The position numbers were made by a program, and so were the translations under genes. Shown here piece after piece: positions 16,641 to 23,968 of a DNA stretch of 64,000 nt. How positions within the stretch are numbered: position 1 is the first letter of the stretch; each line of letters begins with the position of its first letter. Source of the DNA: JAJZGK01 sp035538795. GTDB lineage: Bacteria; Pseudomonadota; Alphaproteobacteria; Rhodospirillales; Magnetospirillaceae. The notes beneath the pieces are model-generated. The model was not told the DNA's origin and searched no databases. It was given only the letters and a program-made list of their open reading frames with translations. The stretch is from contig DATLJS010000011.1 in assembly GCA_035538795.1 (NCBI GenBank), positions 155,435 through 219,434 on the forward strand, in the 5' to 3' direction.

Positions 16641-17393
16641 TCAGTCCAGGCTGATCAGGCCCATCATGATGGCCTTGACCACCGCGTGGGTGCGGTTGGT
16701 CACGCCCAGCTTACGTTTGGCGTTTTCCACATGGAAAACCACCGACGCCTCGGCCAGATGCAGAATCTGCGAAATATCCCAGGTGCTTTTGCCGACGGCG
16801 GTCCATTGCAGCACCTCGCGCTCGCGGGCGGTCAGGACCGATTTGCGCTTGGTGGCGCCGTGCATGCGCTCGATCAGCATGCTGCCGGCGTGGTTGTGGT
16901 AGTAAAGCGCCAGAAGATGCAGTTCGTTGCGGTGTTCTTCGATCAGCTTTTCGGCCTCGCGGCCTTTGGCGTCAGGTACGACGGACATCATGGCGAACTC
17001 GCCTTTGTGACCGTGAATGGGAATGCTCAAGCCCTTCTCGATGGAAAGGTCGGCGGCTTCCTTGTACAGGGTGGCCTGCTTGCCTTCGAGCTTGTCGGGC
17101 GAAGCGACCCGATCCCATTCGAAAGGCAGCATCAGCTTGGGGCCATGGGAAATCACCGGATCGACCCGCACGTAATCCTGGTTGATGTAGTGCTGCACCC
17201 AGTCGTCGGGATAAGAGGTGATGACATAGGGCAGATAGGTGCCCAGGCCGGCGATCTTGACGATGTGATAGGTGAAGTACTTCAGCCCGATGTCCCGCGC
17301 GCGGGTTTCGAACACGGCGCGCAAATCGTCCAAATCGTTGGTCGATTGCAAGCCGGTAATGAAACTTTCCAAAACGGCGGTTGAATTGCCCAC
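16641..17393 (-). CDS. luxR: LuxR family quorum-sensing transcriptional regulator
   Basis: A 250-residue regulator with an N-terminal autoinducer-binding domain and a C-terminal GerE-type helix-turn-helix. In the first domain the conserved Trp, Tyr, Asp and Pro are seen in DDWVQHY and RVDPV, with the later Trp in FEWD and Gly in KGLSIPIHG. The DNA-binding domain has LTAREREVLQW, KSTWDISQIL and VVFHVENAKRKLGV. A GTG at 17393 is chosen because GAGG lies about 6 bases upstream and it gives the usual length. A TTG at 17450 would add 19 residues but has no binding site. The partner synthase gene is directly downstream. Confidence 0.92.
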   Translation of the reverse strand: MGNSTAVLESFITGLQSTNDLDDLRAVFETRARDIGLKYFTYHIVKIAGLGTYLPYVITSYPDDWVQHYINQDYVRVDPVISHGPKLMLPFEWDRVASPDKLEGKQATLYKEAADLSIEKGLSIPIHGHKGEFAMMSVVPDAKGREAEKLIEEHRNELHLLALYYHNHAGSMLIERMHGATKRKSVLTAREREVLQWTAVGKSTWDISQILHLAEASVVFHVENAKRKLGVTNRTHAVVKAIMMGLISLD

Positions 17394-17520
17394 GCTGACC
17401 TCGAAAGGTGTATTAGGGGTCGGAAATGAATTTTTAGCATGAATTCCCAAGGGTTGCGTACAGTTTCAAACTATATTCATAAAAAACTTCGGCGCGAAAA
17501 AATGCCGGCGGGCTGATGAT

Positions 17521-17538
17521 ATTCCGGGTACCCGGAAT
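17521..17538. promoter_or_regulatory. Perfect 18-bp palindrome in the luxR upstream region
   Basis: ATTCCGGGTACCCGGAAT is a perfect palindrome without spacer. It stands 128 bases before the chosen luxR start and 113 before the pseudo-receiver start, in a divergent intergenic region. It shows no likeness to the repeat before luxI. It is a candidate operator for an unknown regulator. Confidence 0.45.
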
Positions 17539-17650
17539 GCGCTGCGCCGGACGGCGGGATTGAACCGTCCTTGGGCTTTGTGTCATATGTCATCTTTCCG
17601 CCGTGAGCGGTGCGCGAAGGTCATAGAGACTTGGATTGCAGACCGGAAAA

Positions 17651-18091
17651 ATGACGCCGTCGATCTCTTCCTCCCTCCTTGCCGGCCGCAAGATCATGAT
17701 GGCCGTCGAGGGCAAGCTTCTGCGCGAACTGCTCGTCACCATGATGAAGCAGGCCGGAGCCGGCCGTTTTCTTTTCGGCAACGGGGTGGAGATGTTGCGT
17801 CAGGTCCGGGAGTTCGCCCCCGATCTGATTTTCTGCGAGATGCAGATGAGCATGCTGGGCGGATTGGATTTCACCCGCCAGATGCGCAATGCCTACATGA
17901 TGAAGACGCCGTTGATTCTGCTGGTGCCGCGCGCCGACGGCGATTCGTCGGCGGCCGGTTTGAAGGCTGGGGCGACGGTGGCGCTGGGCGTGCCCTTTTC
18001 CGTCAACGAGGTGACGGAGGCCGTGCGCAAGGCGTTGGAAGGCAATGCCACGGAAAAGGCGGGCAAGATCGACTGGAGCCGCTATTCCTGA
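17651..18091 (+). CDS. Response-regulator receiver-like protein with degenerate phosphorylation site
   Basis: A single-domain CheY-like protein of 146 residues. The fold pattern is visible (KIMMAVEG at strand 1, PDLIFCEMQM at strand 3, TPLILLV at strand 4, VALGVPF at strand 5). The active site, however, is changed throughout. The phosphoacceptor Asp is Glu63, the acidic pair after strand 1 is Val19-Glu20, the strand-4 Thr/Ser is Val, and the strand-5 Lys is Val114. It should not be phosphorylated normally, and Glu63 might mimic the active state. There is no output domain. It is divergent from luxR and ends one base before a convergent small gene. The start ATG is preceded only by a weak GGAAAAA site. 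Confidence 0.8.
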   Translation: MTPSISSSLLAGRKIMMAVEGKLLRELLVTMMKQAGAGRFLFGNGVEMLRQVREFAPDLIFCEMQMSMLGGLDFTRQMRNAYMMKTPLILLVPRADGDSSAAGLKAGATVALGVPFSVNEVTEAVRKALEGNATEKAGKIDWSRYS

Positions 18092-18298
18092 TCAGCGCTG
18101 CTTTCTCGGGCGCTTTTTCTGGCCTTGCTGCTCGCCTTTCTTCCGCTCGGCGAACAACCGCCCGGCCTGCAAGGCGGCGGGACGGGTCAGGTAATTTCCG
18201 CACTCGAAGCGTTGTCCCTCGAACGTCACGGCCAGACTGAATTTGCCGGGGCCGTCTTCAGTGACCTCGATGCGGGGTTCGTCGGCGGCTGTGGCCAT
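18092..18298 (-). CDS. Hypothetical small basic protein
   Basis: A 68-residue protein with no recognised domain. The first 50 residues could form a small beta-rich unit (RIEVTEDGPGKFSLAVTFEG), and the tail is strongly basic with Lys, Arg and Gln. The ATG at 18298 has a good AGGAGA site 6 bases upstream, which supports it as a real gene. Its stop abuts the stop of the pseudo-receiver gene on the opposite strand. It lies 51 bases upstream of nothing co-directional except the transporter gene behind it (same strand, 18350-20002), so it may be the tail of that transcript. Confidence 0.65.
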   Translation of the reverse strand: MATAADEPRIEVTEDGPGKFSLAVTFEGQRFECGNYLTRPAALQAGRLFAERKKGEQQGQKKRPRKQR

Positions 18299-18349
18299 GG
18301 ACTGTCTCCTGAAATGGGAGGCGGAGTGTGGCGCTGAAATTCCTTCCGG

Positions 18350-20002
18350 TCAAATCACCAGGGCTTTCAGACGGCTGTCTTCCAACTCGCCGCGATTCTC
18401 CAGGATCGGATAGGCGACCGAGGCGATATGGGCGTTGATCCGTTTCAGGTCGCGCAGAATATCCAGATGCAGGGTGCTGCTTTCGATGCTTTCGCGCCGT
18501 CCTTCGCGAAGCCTTGCCAGATGCGATTCCGTGGCGGCGCGCTCCAAGTTGCGCACTTCGGTCTTTTCGCCCAACAACTGTCTGGCCAGCCTGGGGTCGC
18601 CCGAGACGAAAATGGCCATGGCGATTTTCAAATTCGCCAGCGTCTGCTCGAACATGGCTTGCAGATCGTCGAACCCCTCGCGGGAAAAGGACAGGTGATG
18701 CTTGATCTTTTTCTCGGCGGCCTCGATCAGGTTATGGTCCACGATGTCGCCGATATGTTCCAGATTGATGGCGAAGGTCATGATCTCGTTGCTGCGGTGG
18801 CGGCTGTCCTCGTCCATGTCTTCATTGGCCAGCCGAGACAGATACAGCTTCACCGCCTGATGCAGGGCGTCGACGATGTTGTCCATTTTCGCCACGTCAG
18901 CGGCCTGTTTGGCGTCGCCGTTGCGCAGAACCTCCAGGCATTGGCGCAGCATGGTTTCGATGACGTCGCCGATGCGCAGGGTTTCGCGGATGGCCGAGCC
19001 GATGGCGACGCTGGGCGAATCCAGGGCGGATTCGTCAAGATAGCGCGGCTGGCGCGGATCTTCCGCCTTGGCCTCGTCGGGGCGAAGCCGTTCGACCAAC
19101 CGGCCCATGGGGACGACGGCGGGAAGATAGAGGACGGCCAATAACAGGTTGAAGGCGATGTGGAAATCGATCAATTGGGCGGTCCGATCGCTTTCCAGCA
19201 ACGCCAGTCCCCGGGAAACGGCGTCGAGGAACGGCAGCGCCAGCAGGCAGCCGCTCAGCCTGACGATGGCGTTGCCCAGCGGAACGCGGCGGACGGCGGG
19301 AGAGTCTTTGCCGGTTTCGAAAACGGGGGGCAGGGCGCTGCCCAGATTAGCGCCTAAAATCAGGGCCAAGCCGAACGGCAGGCTGAAATCGCCTTTCGCC
19401 GCCAGCGACAGGATCAGCAGAATCGAGGCGATGCTGGAATGGGCCAGCATGGCGATGACGGCGGCCAGGGCCAGCCCGATCACCCACGCACCGTCCAGGT
19501 CGTGCAGGATCAGGCGCAATTGTCGGGAATCCCGCAGCGGCTCGGACGCCAGATCCAGCAGATGCAGGGACAAAAGCATCAGTCCCAAGCCGATGAAAAT
19601 GCGTGCCATATGCCGCCGCCGCCCTTCGCCGGAACGGAACAGCGCCAGACCGAGGAACAGCAGAACCGCCGACAGCGGACCGACGTCGAAGGTCAGCAGT
19701 TTGGCGACAAGGCTGGTGCCGATGTTGGCGCCCAGCATGATGGCCTGGGCGGTGGCGGCGCTCATCAGTCCCTGACCGGCAAACGAGGCCGACATCAGGC
19801 ACGTGGCCGTGCTGCTTTGCAGGGCGAGCGTGACGGCAAGGCCCGCCAGCAATGCCTTGGCGCGGTTGTCGGTACCAAAACTGATGCCGCGCCGCAAGCT
19901 GGCGCCGAAGGTCCGCGTGACGCCGGTGCCGACCATGCGCAAGCCCCACAGCAGCAAAGCCACGGCGCCGAGCATGTTGGCGATGCAGATCATTTCGTTC
20001 AC
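18350..20002 (-). CDS. Na/Pi cotransporter family protein with PhoU-like domain
   Basis: An inner-membrane sodium/phosphate cotransporter of 550 residues. The two inverted transport repeats are marked by QSSTATC (residues 62-68) and AHSSIAS (188-194), each with the GANIGTS or GANLGSA partner loop. Residues from about 340 to the end are soluble and helical and match the PhoU domain (NIVDALHQAVKLYLSRL, INLEHIGDIVDHNL). A GTG at 20002 is used because GGAGG sits 8 bases before it. A Pho-box-like site is about 65 bases upstream. It takes up or exports phosphate; direction cannot be told from sequence. Confidence 0.92.
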   Translation of the reverse strand: MNEMICIANMLGAVALLLWGLRMVGTGVTRTFGASLRRGISFGTDNRAKALLAGLAVTLALQSSTATCLMSASFAGQGLMSAATAQAIMLGANIGTSLVAKLLTFDVGPLSAVLLFLGLALFRSGEGRRRHMARIFIGLGLMLLSLHLLDLASEPLRDSRQLRLILHDLDGAWVIGLALAAVIAMLAHSSIASILLILSLAAKGDFSLPFGLALILGANLGSALPPVFETGKDSPAVRRVPLGNAIVRLSGCLLALPFLDAVSRGLALLESDRTAQLIDFHIAFNLLLAVLYLPAVVPMGRLVERLRPDEAKAEDPRQPRYLDESALDSPSVAIGSAIRETLRIGDVIETMLRQCLEVLRNGDAKQAADVAKMDNIVDALHQAVKLYLSRLANEDMDEDSRHRSNEIMTFAINLEHIGDIVDHNLIEAAEKKIKHHLSFSREGFDDLQAMFEQTLANLKIAMAIFVSGDPRLARQLLGEKTEVRNLERAATESHLARLREGRRESIESSTLHLDILRDLKRINAHIASVAYPILENRGELEDSRLKALVI

Positions 20003-20021
20003 GCCATCAGTCCTCCGAGGT

Positions 20022-20051
20022 CACGGGCAAGGCCACGGGCAAGGCCACGGG
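20022..20051. repeat. Short 12-bp tandem repeat in the transporter leader
   Basis: The unit CACGGGCAAGGC occurs twice in full (20022-20033, 20034-20045), followed by CACGGG. It lies between the Pho-box-like site and the start of the cotransporter gene, in its presumed 5' leader. Copy number could vary by slippage. Confidence 0.7.
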
Positions 20052-20066
20052 GGTGCCTGGATCAAA

Positions 20067-20084
20067 CTGTCATAAAACTGTAAT
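20067..20084 (+). promoter_or_regulatory. Pho-box-like site (two CTGTCAT-type repeats)
   Basis: CTGTCAT-AAAA-CTGTAAT is two 7-bp direct repeats with a 4-base spacer and one mismatch to the PhoB consensus. It stands upstream of the minus-strand Na/Pi cotransporter gene, which suits phosphate control. The repeats read toward the plus strand, opposite to that gene, so the orientation is unusual. Confidence 0.6.
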
Positions 20085-20210
20085 ATTTTAGGCGGCGGAC
20101 AGGATTCAAGTCATGAGGGCTTTGCCATGGCCTATGGGCAGGACGCACTCTGGACATTGGTGATGCTTGCACGGGCGTTTCGACGGCGGATTCCGGCGAG
20201 GAAACGGCGG

Positions 20211-21290
20211 CTAGAGTGCAAGGCGGAATTGTTGGGGCCGGTCATCTTCTTCGCCGTCCAAAGAGGACAGGGTCAGCCCCAGCAGGCGGATGCCTTTCGC
20301 CACGGGGAATAAAGGCGAGAGCAGGGGCAGAACGAGATGCTCCAACTGGGCCGGAGACGTGATGGCTTCCTGAATCGTCCGGCTGCGGGTGACTTGGTGA
20401 AAATCGGCGTATTTGACCTTCAGGGTCACGGTTCGCCCATGCAGCCGCGCCGCTTCGCAATGGCGCCAGACCTTGGCGGCGATGGGATGCAGCGCCGTGC
20501 GGGCCTCGGCCTCGCTGAACAGGTCGGCGGCGAAAGTGTTCTCGGCGCCGATGGACTTGCGCAGGCGGTTGGGGCGGACCGGGCGGTCGTCGATGCCTCG
20601 GGCGATCTGGTAATAATAGCTTCCCATTTTGCCGAAATGTCGTTGCAGGCTGACCAGCGTCTGCTCTCTGAGATCGGCCCCGGTGATCAGCCCGAGCCGG
20701 TTCATCTTGGCCGCCGTGGCCGGGCCGATGCCATGGAATTTGCCGACGGGCAGGTCGGCGACGAAAGAAGGCCCCATGGCCGGCGAGATGACGAACAGGC
20801 CATCGGGCTTGCGGTAGTCCGATGCCAGCTTGGCCAGAAATTTGTTGTAAGACACGCCGGCTGACGCGGTCAGTCCGGTTTCCTGCTTGATCTCGGCGCG
20901 GATTTCCTCGGCCATGCGGGTCGCCGAGGATTCGCCCCGCAGGTTTTCCGTCACGTCGAGATACGCCTCGTCCAGCGACAATGGCTCGATGATCGCTGTG
21001 TAGTTGGCGAGAATCTCCCGAAGCTGAAACGACACGCCCCGATAAACGTCGAAGCGGGGCGTCACGAACAGAAGGTCGGGGCATTTGCGCTTCGCCGTCA
21101 CCGACGGCATGGCGGAATGAACTCCGAATTTGCGGGCTTCATAACTGGCCGCCGCCACGACGCTGCGGGGACTGGCTCCGCCCACGGCCACCGGCTTGCC
21201 GCGCAGTTCGGGATTGTCCCGTTGCTCGACCGAGGCATAGAAGGCATCCATGTCGATATGAATGATCTTACGCAGCGGAGCGGCGTTCAC
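20211..21290 (-). CDS. dinB: DNA polymerase IV DinB
   Basis: Y-family translesion polymerase of 359 residues. Catalytic acids are in DMDAFYASVE and SLDEAYLDV. The thumb and little-finger regions follow (YNKFLAKLASDYRKP, GIGPATAAKMNRLG). The C-terminal QQFRLAL fits a sliding-clamp-binding peptide. A GTG at 21290 is chosen because AAAGGAAG lies about 7 bases upstream. The in-frame ATG at 21344 would overlap the LexA box, and a still longer frame would run through the tRNA gene, so both are rejected. Expression is expected to be induced by DNA damage through the LexA box at 21328-21342. Confidence 0.93.
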   Translation of the reverse strand: MNAAPLRKIIHIDMDAFYASVEQRDNPELRGKPVAVGGASPRSVVAAASYEARKFGVHSAMPSVTAKRKCPDLLFVTPRFDVYRGVSFQLREILANYTAIIEPLSLDEAYLDVTENLRGESSATRMAEEIRAEIKQETGLTASAGVSYNKFLAKLASDYRKPDGLFVISPAMGPSFVADLPVGKFHGIGPATAAKMNRLGLITGADLREQTLVSLQRHFGKMGSYYYQIARGIDDRPVRPNRLRKSIGAENTFAADLFSEAEARTALHPIAAKVWRHCEAARLHGRTVTLKVKYADFHQVTRSRTIQEAITSPAQLEHLVLPLLSPLFPVAKGIRLLGLTLSSLDGEEDDRPQQFRLAL

Positions 21291-21327
21291 CGGTGGCTTC
21301 CTTTGTTCCCTGCTTGATACGGAGTTG

Positions 21328-21342
21328 GAACATAAAGTGAAC
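21328..21342 (-). promoter_or_regulatory. LexA (SOS) box of dinB
   Basis: On the minus strand this reads GTTC-ACTTTAT-GTTC, a perfect match to the alphaproteobacterial LexA consensus GTTC-N7-GTTC. It lies 38-52 bases before the chosen dinB start, so it identifies the promoter and excludes the upstream ATG. Confidence 0.85.
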
Positions 21343-21447
21343 ATATCACGGGCTGCGATCCAAGGAAAGAGGCCGGATGGATGTCTTTCGTGGGGACTGG
21401 GGGCTGTCGGGGGGGGAGCGGCCGCTGGGCGGTGGGCCTGAAACGGA

Positions 21448-21477
21448 CGAAGCCCCAAGGTTTCCCTTGGGGCTTCG
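21448..21477 (-). terminator. Hairpin downstream of tRNA-Thr
   Basis: A 13-bp perfect stem (CGAAGCCCCAAGG / CCTTGGGGCTTCG) with a 4-base loop directly follows the tRNA 3' end on the minus strand. There is no clear U run, so termination may need help, or the hairpin may guide tRNA 3' processing. Confidence 0.6.
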
Positions 21478-21478
21478 A

Positions 21479-21553
21479 TGGTGCTGTCGAGAGGAATTGA
21501 ACCTCCGACCCCGTCCTTACCAAGGACGTGCTCTACCCCTGAGCTACGACAGC
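21479..21553 (-). tRNA. tRNA-Thr (anticodon GGT), CCA encoded
   Basis: The 75-base cloverleaf reads on the minus strand. The acceptor stem is GCTGTCG / CGACAGC with A and an encoded CCA. The D-arm is GCTC...GAGC. The anticodon arm is CGTCC-TTGGTAA-GGACG, giving anticodon GGT. The T-arm is GGAGG-TTCAATT-CCTCT. The anticodon reads ACC and ACT threonine codons. The gene lies between dinB and a small protein gene. Confidence 0.95.
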
Positions 21554-21737
21554 ATTTCCTTCGCTTTGGCATGTTGCCGGTACCGGCAGCGGCGAAGAGG
21601 CGCATCGTATGCCACAGCGTTTGCGACGATGCAAGAGGCTTTCTGCAAACTTTTTTTCACTGGCCTTGACCCGGACGCGCCAAGGAGGCACAAATCCCCA
21701 GGTTCCCGCGGTTTTGACAGGATGGAGACAGGTCCGC

Positions 21738-21920
21738 ATGCAAGATAGCGCCCCGCGCCAGACCGAAAAGGCTCAAAAGGCCCAGGCGGAAAAGCAGAAG
21801 CGGCTTGCCGAAGCCCTGCGCGCCAACCTGCATCGCCGCAAGTCCCAGGCCCGCGCCCGTGCCGAGGACGCCGTTCAGGATGGCGCCGCCGCCGAGAGTG
21901 GCGATTCGTCCGGCGAATGA
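21738..21920 (+). CDS. Small basic alphaproteobacterial protein upstream of dcd (hypothetical)
   Basis: A 60-residue, highly charged and probably helical protein: MQDSAPRQ, then Lys/Gln/Ala repeats, and a core LAEALRANLHRRKSQARAR. Short proteins with this LRANL-RRK-QAR core are, as I recall, common near murA in alphaproteobacteria, with no known function. GGAG and AGG sequences precede the ATG. The gene stands in front of dcd and murA on the same strand. Confidence 0.7.
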   Translation: MQDSAPRQTEKAQKAQAEKQKRLAEALRANLHRRKSQARARAEDAVQDGAAAESGDSSGE

Positions 21921-21996
21921 CGTCGCCAACACAAATTCTTGTGGTTCATATGTCAGCTGCGCTACAAGAGCCTGTTGACCGAAGGGGAGTTTTTTC

Positions 21997-22551
21997 ATGC
22001 CCGTGATGCCTGACAAGTGGATCCGCGACATGGCCGTGAATCACGGCATGATCGAGCCGTTCACCGAAAAGCTGCAGCGCGAAGGCGTCATCTCGTACGG
22101 GCTGTCGTCCTATGGATACGACGCGCGCGTCTCGCGCGAGTTCAAGATTTTCACCAACGTCGATTCCGCCGTGGTCGATCCTAAGGCTTTTTCCGACAAA
22201 AGCTTTGTCGATCGTGACACCGATTGCTGCGTGATCCCGCCGAACAGCTTCGCGCTGGCCCGCACGGTGGAATATTTCCGCATTCCCCGCGACACTCTGG
22301 TGATCTGCCTGGGCAAATCCACCTATGCCCGCTGCGGCATCATCGTCAACGTCACCCCGCTGGAACCCGAATGGGAAGGCCATGTGACGCTGGAGTTTTC
22401 CAACACTACGCCGCTGCCGGCCAAGATCTACGCCAACGAAGGCGCTTGCCAGTTCATCTTCCTGAAGGCGGATCAGGTGTGCGAAACCTCGTATCGCGAT
22501 CGTTCGGGCAAATACCAGTCCCAGACCGGCGTCACTCTGCCCCGTCTATAA
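21997..22551 (+). CDS. dcd: dCTP deaminase
   Basis: Deaminates dCTP to dUTP, the main route to dUMP for thymidylate synthesis. It has 184 residues, the usual length. Family signatures are GLSSYGYDARVS, the VIPPNSFALARTVEYF strand, GKSTYARCGIIVNVTPLEPEWEGHVTLE (active site with Arg and the catalytic Glu), and the C-terminal YQSQTGVTLPRL tail that closes over the nucleotide. GGGGAG lies about 8 bases before the ATG. It is 35 bases upstream of murA and probably co-transcribed. Confidence 0.96.
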   Translation: MPVMPDKWIRDMAVNHGMIEPFTEKLQREGVISYGLSSYGYDARVSREFKIFTNVDSAVVDPKAFSDKSFVDRDTDCCVIPPNSFALARTVEYFRIPRDTLVICLGKSTYARCGIIVNVTPLEPEWEGHVTLEFSNTTPLPAKIYANEGACQFIFLKADQVCETSYRDRSGKYQSQTGVTLPRL

Positions 22552-22586
22552 TTTTGGGTCTGTAATTTTCAGGATAAGCATCGTTC

Positions 22587-23891
22587 ATGGATAAAATCCG
22601 CATCGTCGGCGGCACCCCGCTTCGGGGCGTCATTCCCATTGGCGGGGCGAAGAACGCCGCGCTGACTCTCATGCCCGCCTGTCTGCTGACCGACGAGACG
22701 CTGAGCCTGTCGAACCTGCCGCATCTGGTCGACATCACCACCATGGCCAATCTGCTGTCCCAGCATGGCGTCGCCATGTCGCTGAACGGCCAGTCGCCCA
22801 ACGGCGGTCCCACCGGTCGCGTGCTGGAACTGACGGCGGCCGAAATCAGCAACACCACTGCGCCTTATGATCTGGTGCGCAAGATGCGCGCCTCGGTGTT
22901 GGTGCTGGGGCCGCTGCTGGCCCGTTGCGGCAACGCCAAGGTCAGCTTGCCCGGCGGCTGCGCCATCGGCACCCGCCCGGTGGATCTGCACCTGAAGGCG
23001 CTGGAAGCCATGGGTGCCCGCATCGAGGTGGAGGGCGGTTACATCGTCGCCGATGTTCCCGGTGGACGCCTGAAGGGCGCCACCGTGATCTTCCCGCAGG
23101 TCACCGTCGGCGGCACCGAGAACATTCTGATGGCGGCTGCGCTGGCCGAGGGCGAGACCGTCATCACCAACGCCGCCCGCGAACCGGAAGTCTGCGATCT
23201 GGCCCATTGCCTGCAAGCCATGGGCGCCAAGATCGAAGGCATCGGCACGCCGACCATCCGTGTCACCGGCGTTGAAAAGCTGCGTGGCTGCGATTATTCG
23301 GTGCTGCCCGACCGCATCGAGACCGGCACCTACATGGTGGCCGCCGCCATCACCCGCGGCGACATCGAACTGGTGGGCGCGCGCCGCGACCTGATGCAGT
23401 CGGTGGAAAAGATCATGGTCGAAGCCGGCGTCGAGTTCGAGGATACCGAGCGCGGTTTCCGCGTCCGCGCCGACCGCAAGCCCATCAAGGGCGTCGACAT
23501 CATGACCGAACCCTATCCCGGTTTCCCCACCGACATGCAGGCCCAGTTGATGGCCCTGCTGGCCACCGCCGACGGCGCCAGCATGATCACCGAGACCATT
23601 TTCGAGAACCGCTTCATGCATGTTCCCGAACTGTCCCGCATGGGGGCCCGTGTCAACGTCCACGGCTCGTCGGCCATCGTGCGCGGCGTGCCCAAGCTGT
23701 CGGGCGCTCCGGTGATGGCCACCGATCTGCGCGCTTCGGTGTCGTTGGTGCTGGCCGGTCTGGCCGCTCATGGCGAAACCCTGGTCAGCCGCGTCTATCA
23801 CCTGGATCGCGGCTACGAGCGGGTCGAGGAAAAGCTCGCCGCCTGCGGCGCCACCATCGAACGCATCAAAAGTAGCGACCCGGCGGAATAA
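22587..23891 (+). CDS. murA: UDP-N-acetylglucosamine 1-carboxyvinyltransferase MurA
   Basis: First committed enzyme of peptidoglycan synthesis. It transfers enolpyruvate from phosphoenolpyruvate to UDP-GlcNAc. It has 434 residues, full length. The catalytic Cys125 lies in SLPGGCAIGTRPVDLHL. The N-terminal substrate loop is IGGAKNAAL, and PYPGFPTDMQAQ marks the C-terminal domain. Cys at the loop rather than Asp means normal fosfomycin sensitivity at this residue. A Rho-independent terminator follows at 23911. Confidence 0.97.
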   Translation: MDKIRIVGGTPLRGVIPIGGAKNAALTLMPACLLTDETLSLSNLPHLVDITTMANLLSQHGVAMSLNGQSPNGGPTGRVLELTAAEISNTTAPYDLVRKMRASVLVLGPLLARCGNAKVSLPGGCAIGTRPVDLHLKALEAMGARIEVEGGYIVADVPGGRLKGATVIFPQVTVGGTENILMAAALAEGETVITNAAREPEVCDLAHCLQAMGAKIEGIGTPTIRVTGVEKLRGCDYSVLPDRIETGTYMVAAAITRGDIELVGARRDLMQSVEKIMVEAGVEFEDTERGFRVRADRKPIKGVDIMTEPYPGFPTDMQAQLMALLATADGASMITETIFENRFMHVPELSRMGARVNVHGSSAIVRGVPKLSGAPVMATDLRASVSLVLAGLAAHGETLVSRVYHLDRGYERVEEKLAACGATIERIKSSDPAE

Positions 23892-23910
23892 TCCGCCACC
23901 GCAAAACGGA

Positions 23911-23937
23911 AAAGGCCGGGCATCGTTCCGGCCTTTT
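23911..23937 (+). terminator. Rho-independent terminator after murA
   Basis: Stem AAAGGCCGG / CCGGCCTTT with an 8-base loop and a following T-rich stretch (TTTTCTCTTTT). It lies 20 bases after the murA stop. Confidence 0.85.
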
Positions 23938-23968
23938 CTCTTTTGACTCTGGAATAAGGAGTGTTGGC

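Noticed and set aside
16641..17450. LuxR start at TTG 17450
   Set aside because: No ribosome binding site precedes it and the 19 added residues do not look like family sequence. The GTG at 17393 has GAGG at proper distance.
20127..20312. Plus-strand 61-residue ORF beyond the Pho-box-like site
   Set aside because: It overlaps the 3' end of dinB in antisense and has the composition of a shadow frame. Only the Pho box orientation speaks for it.
21291..21605. Extended dinB start upstream of the LexA box
   Set aside because: The frame runs through the LexA box and the tRNA-Thr gene, which cannot be part of the protein.
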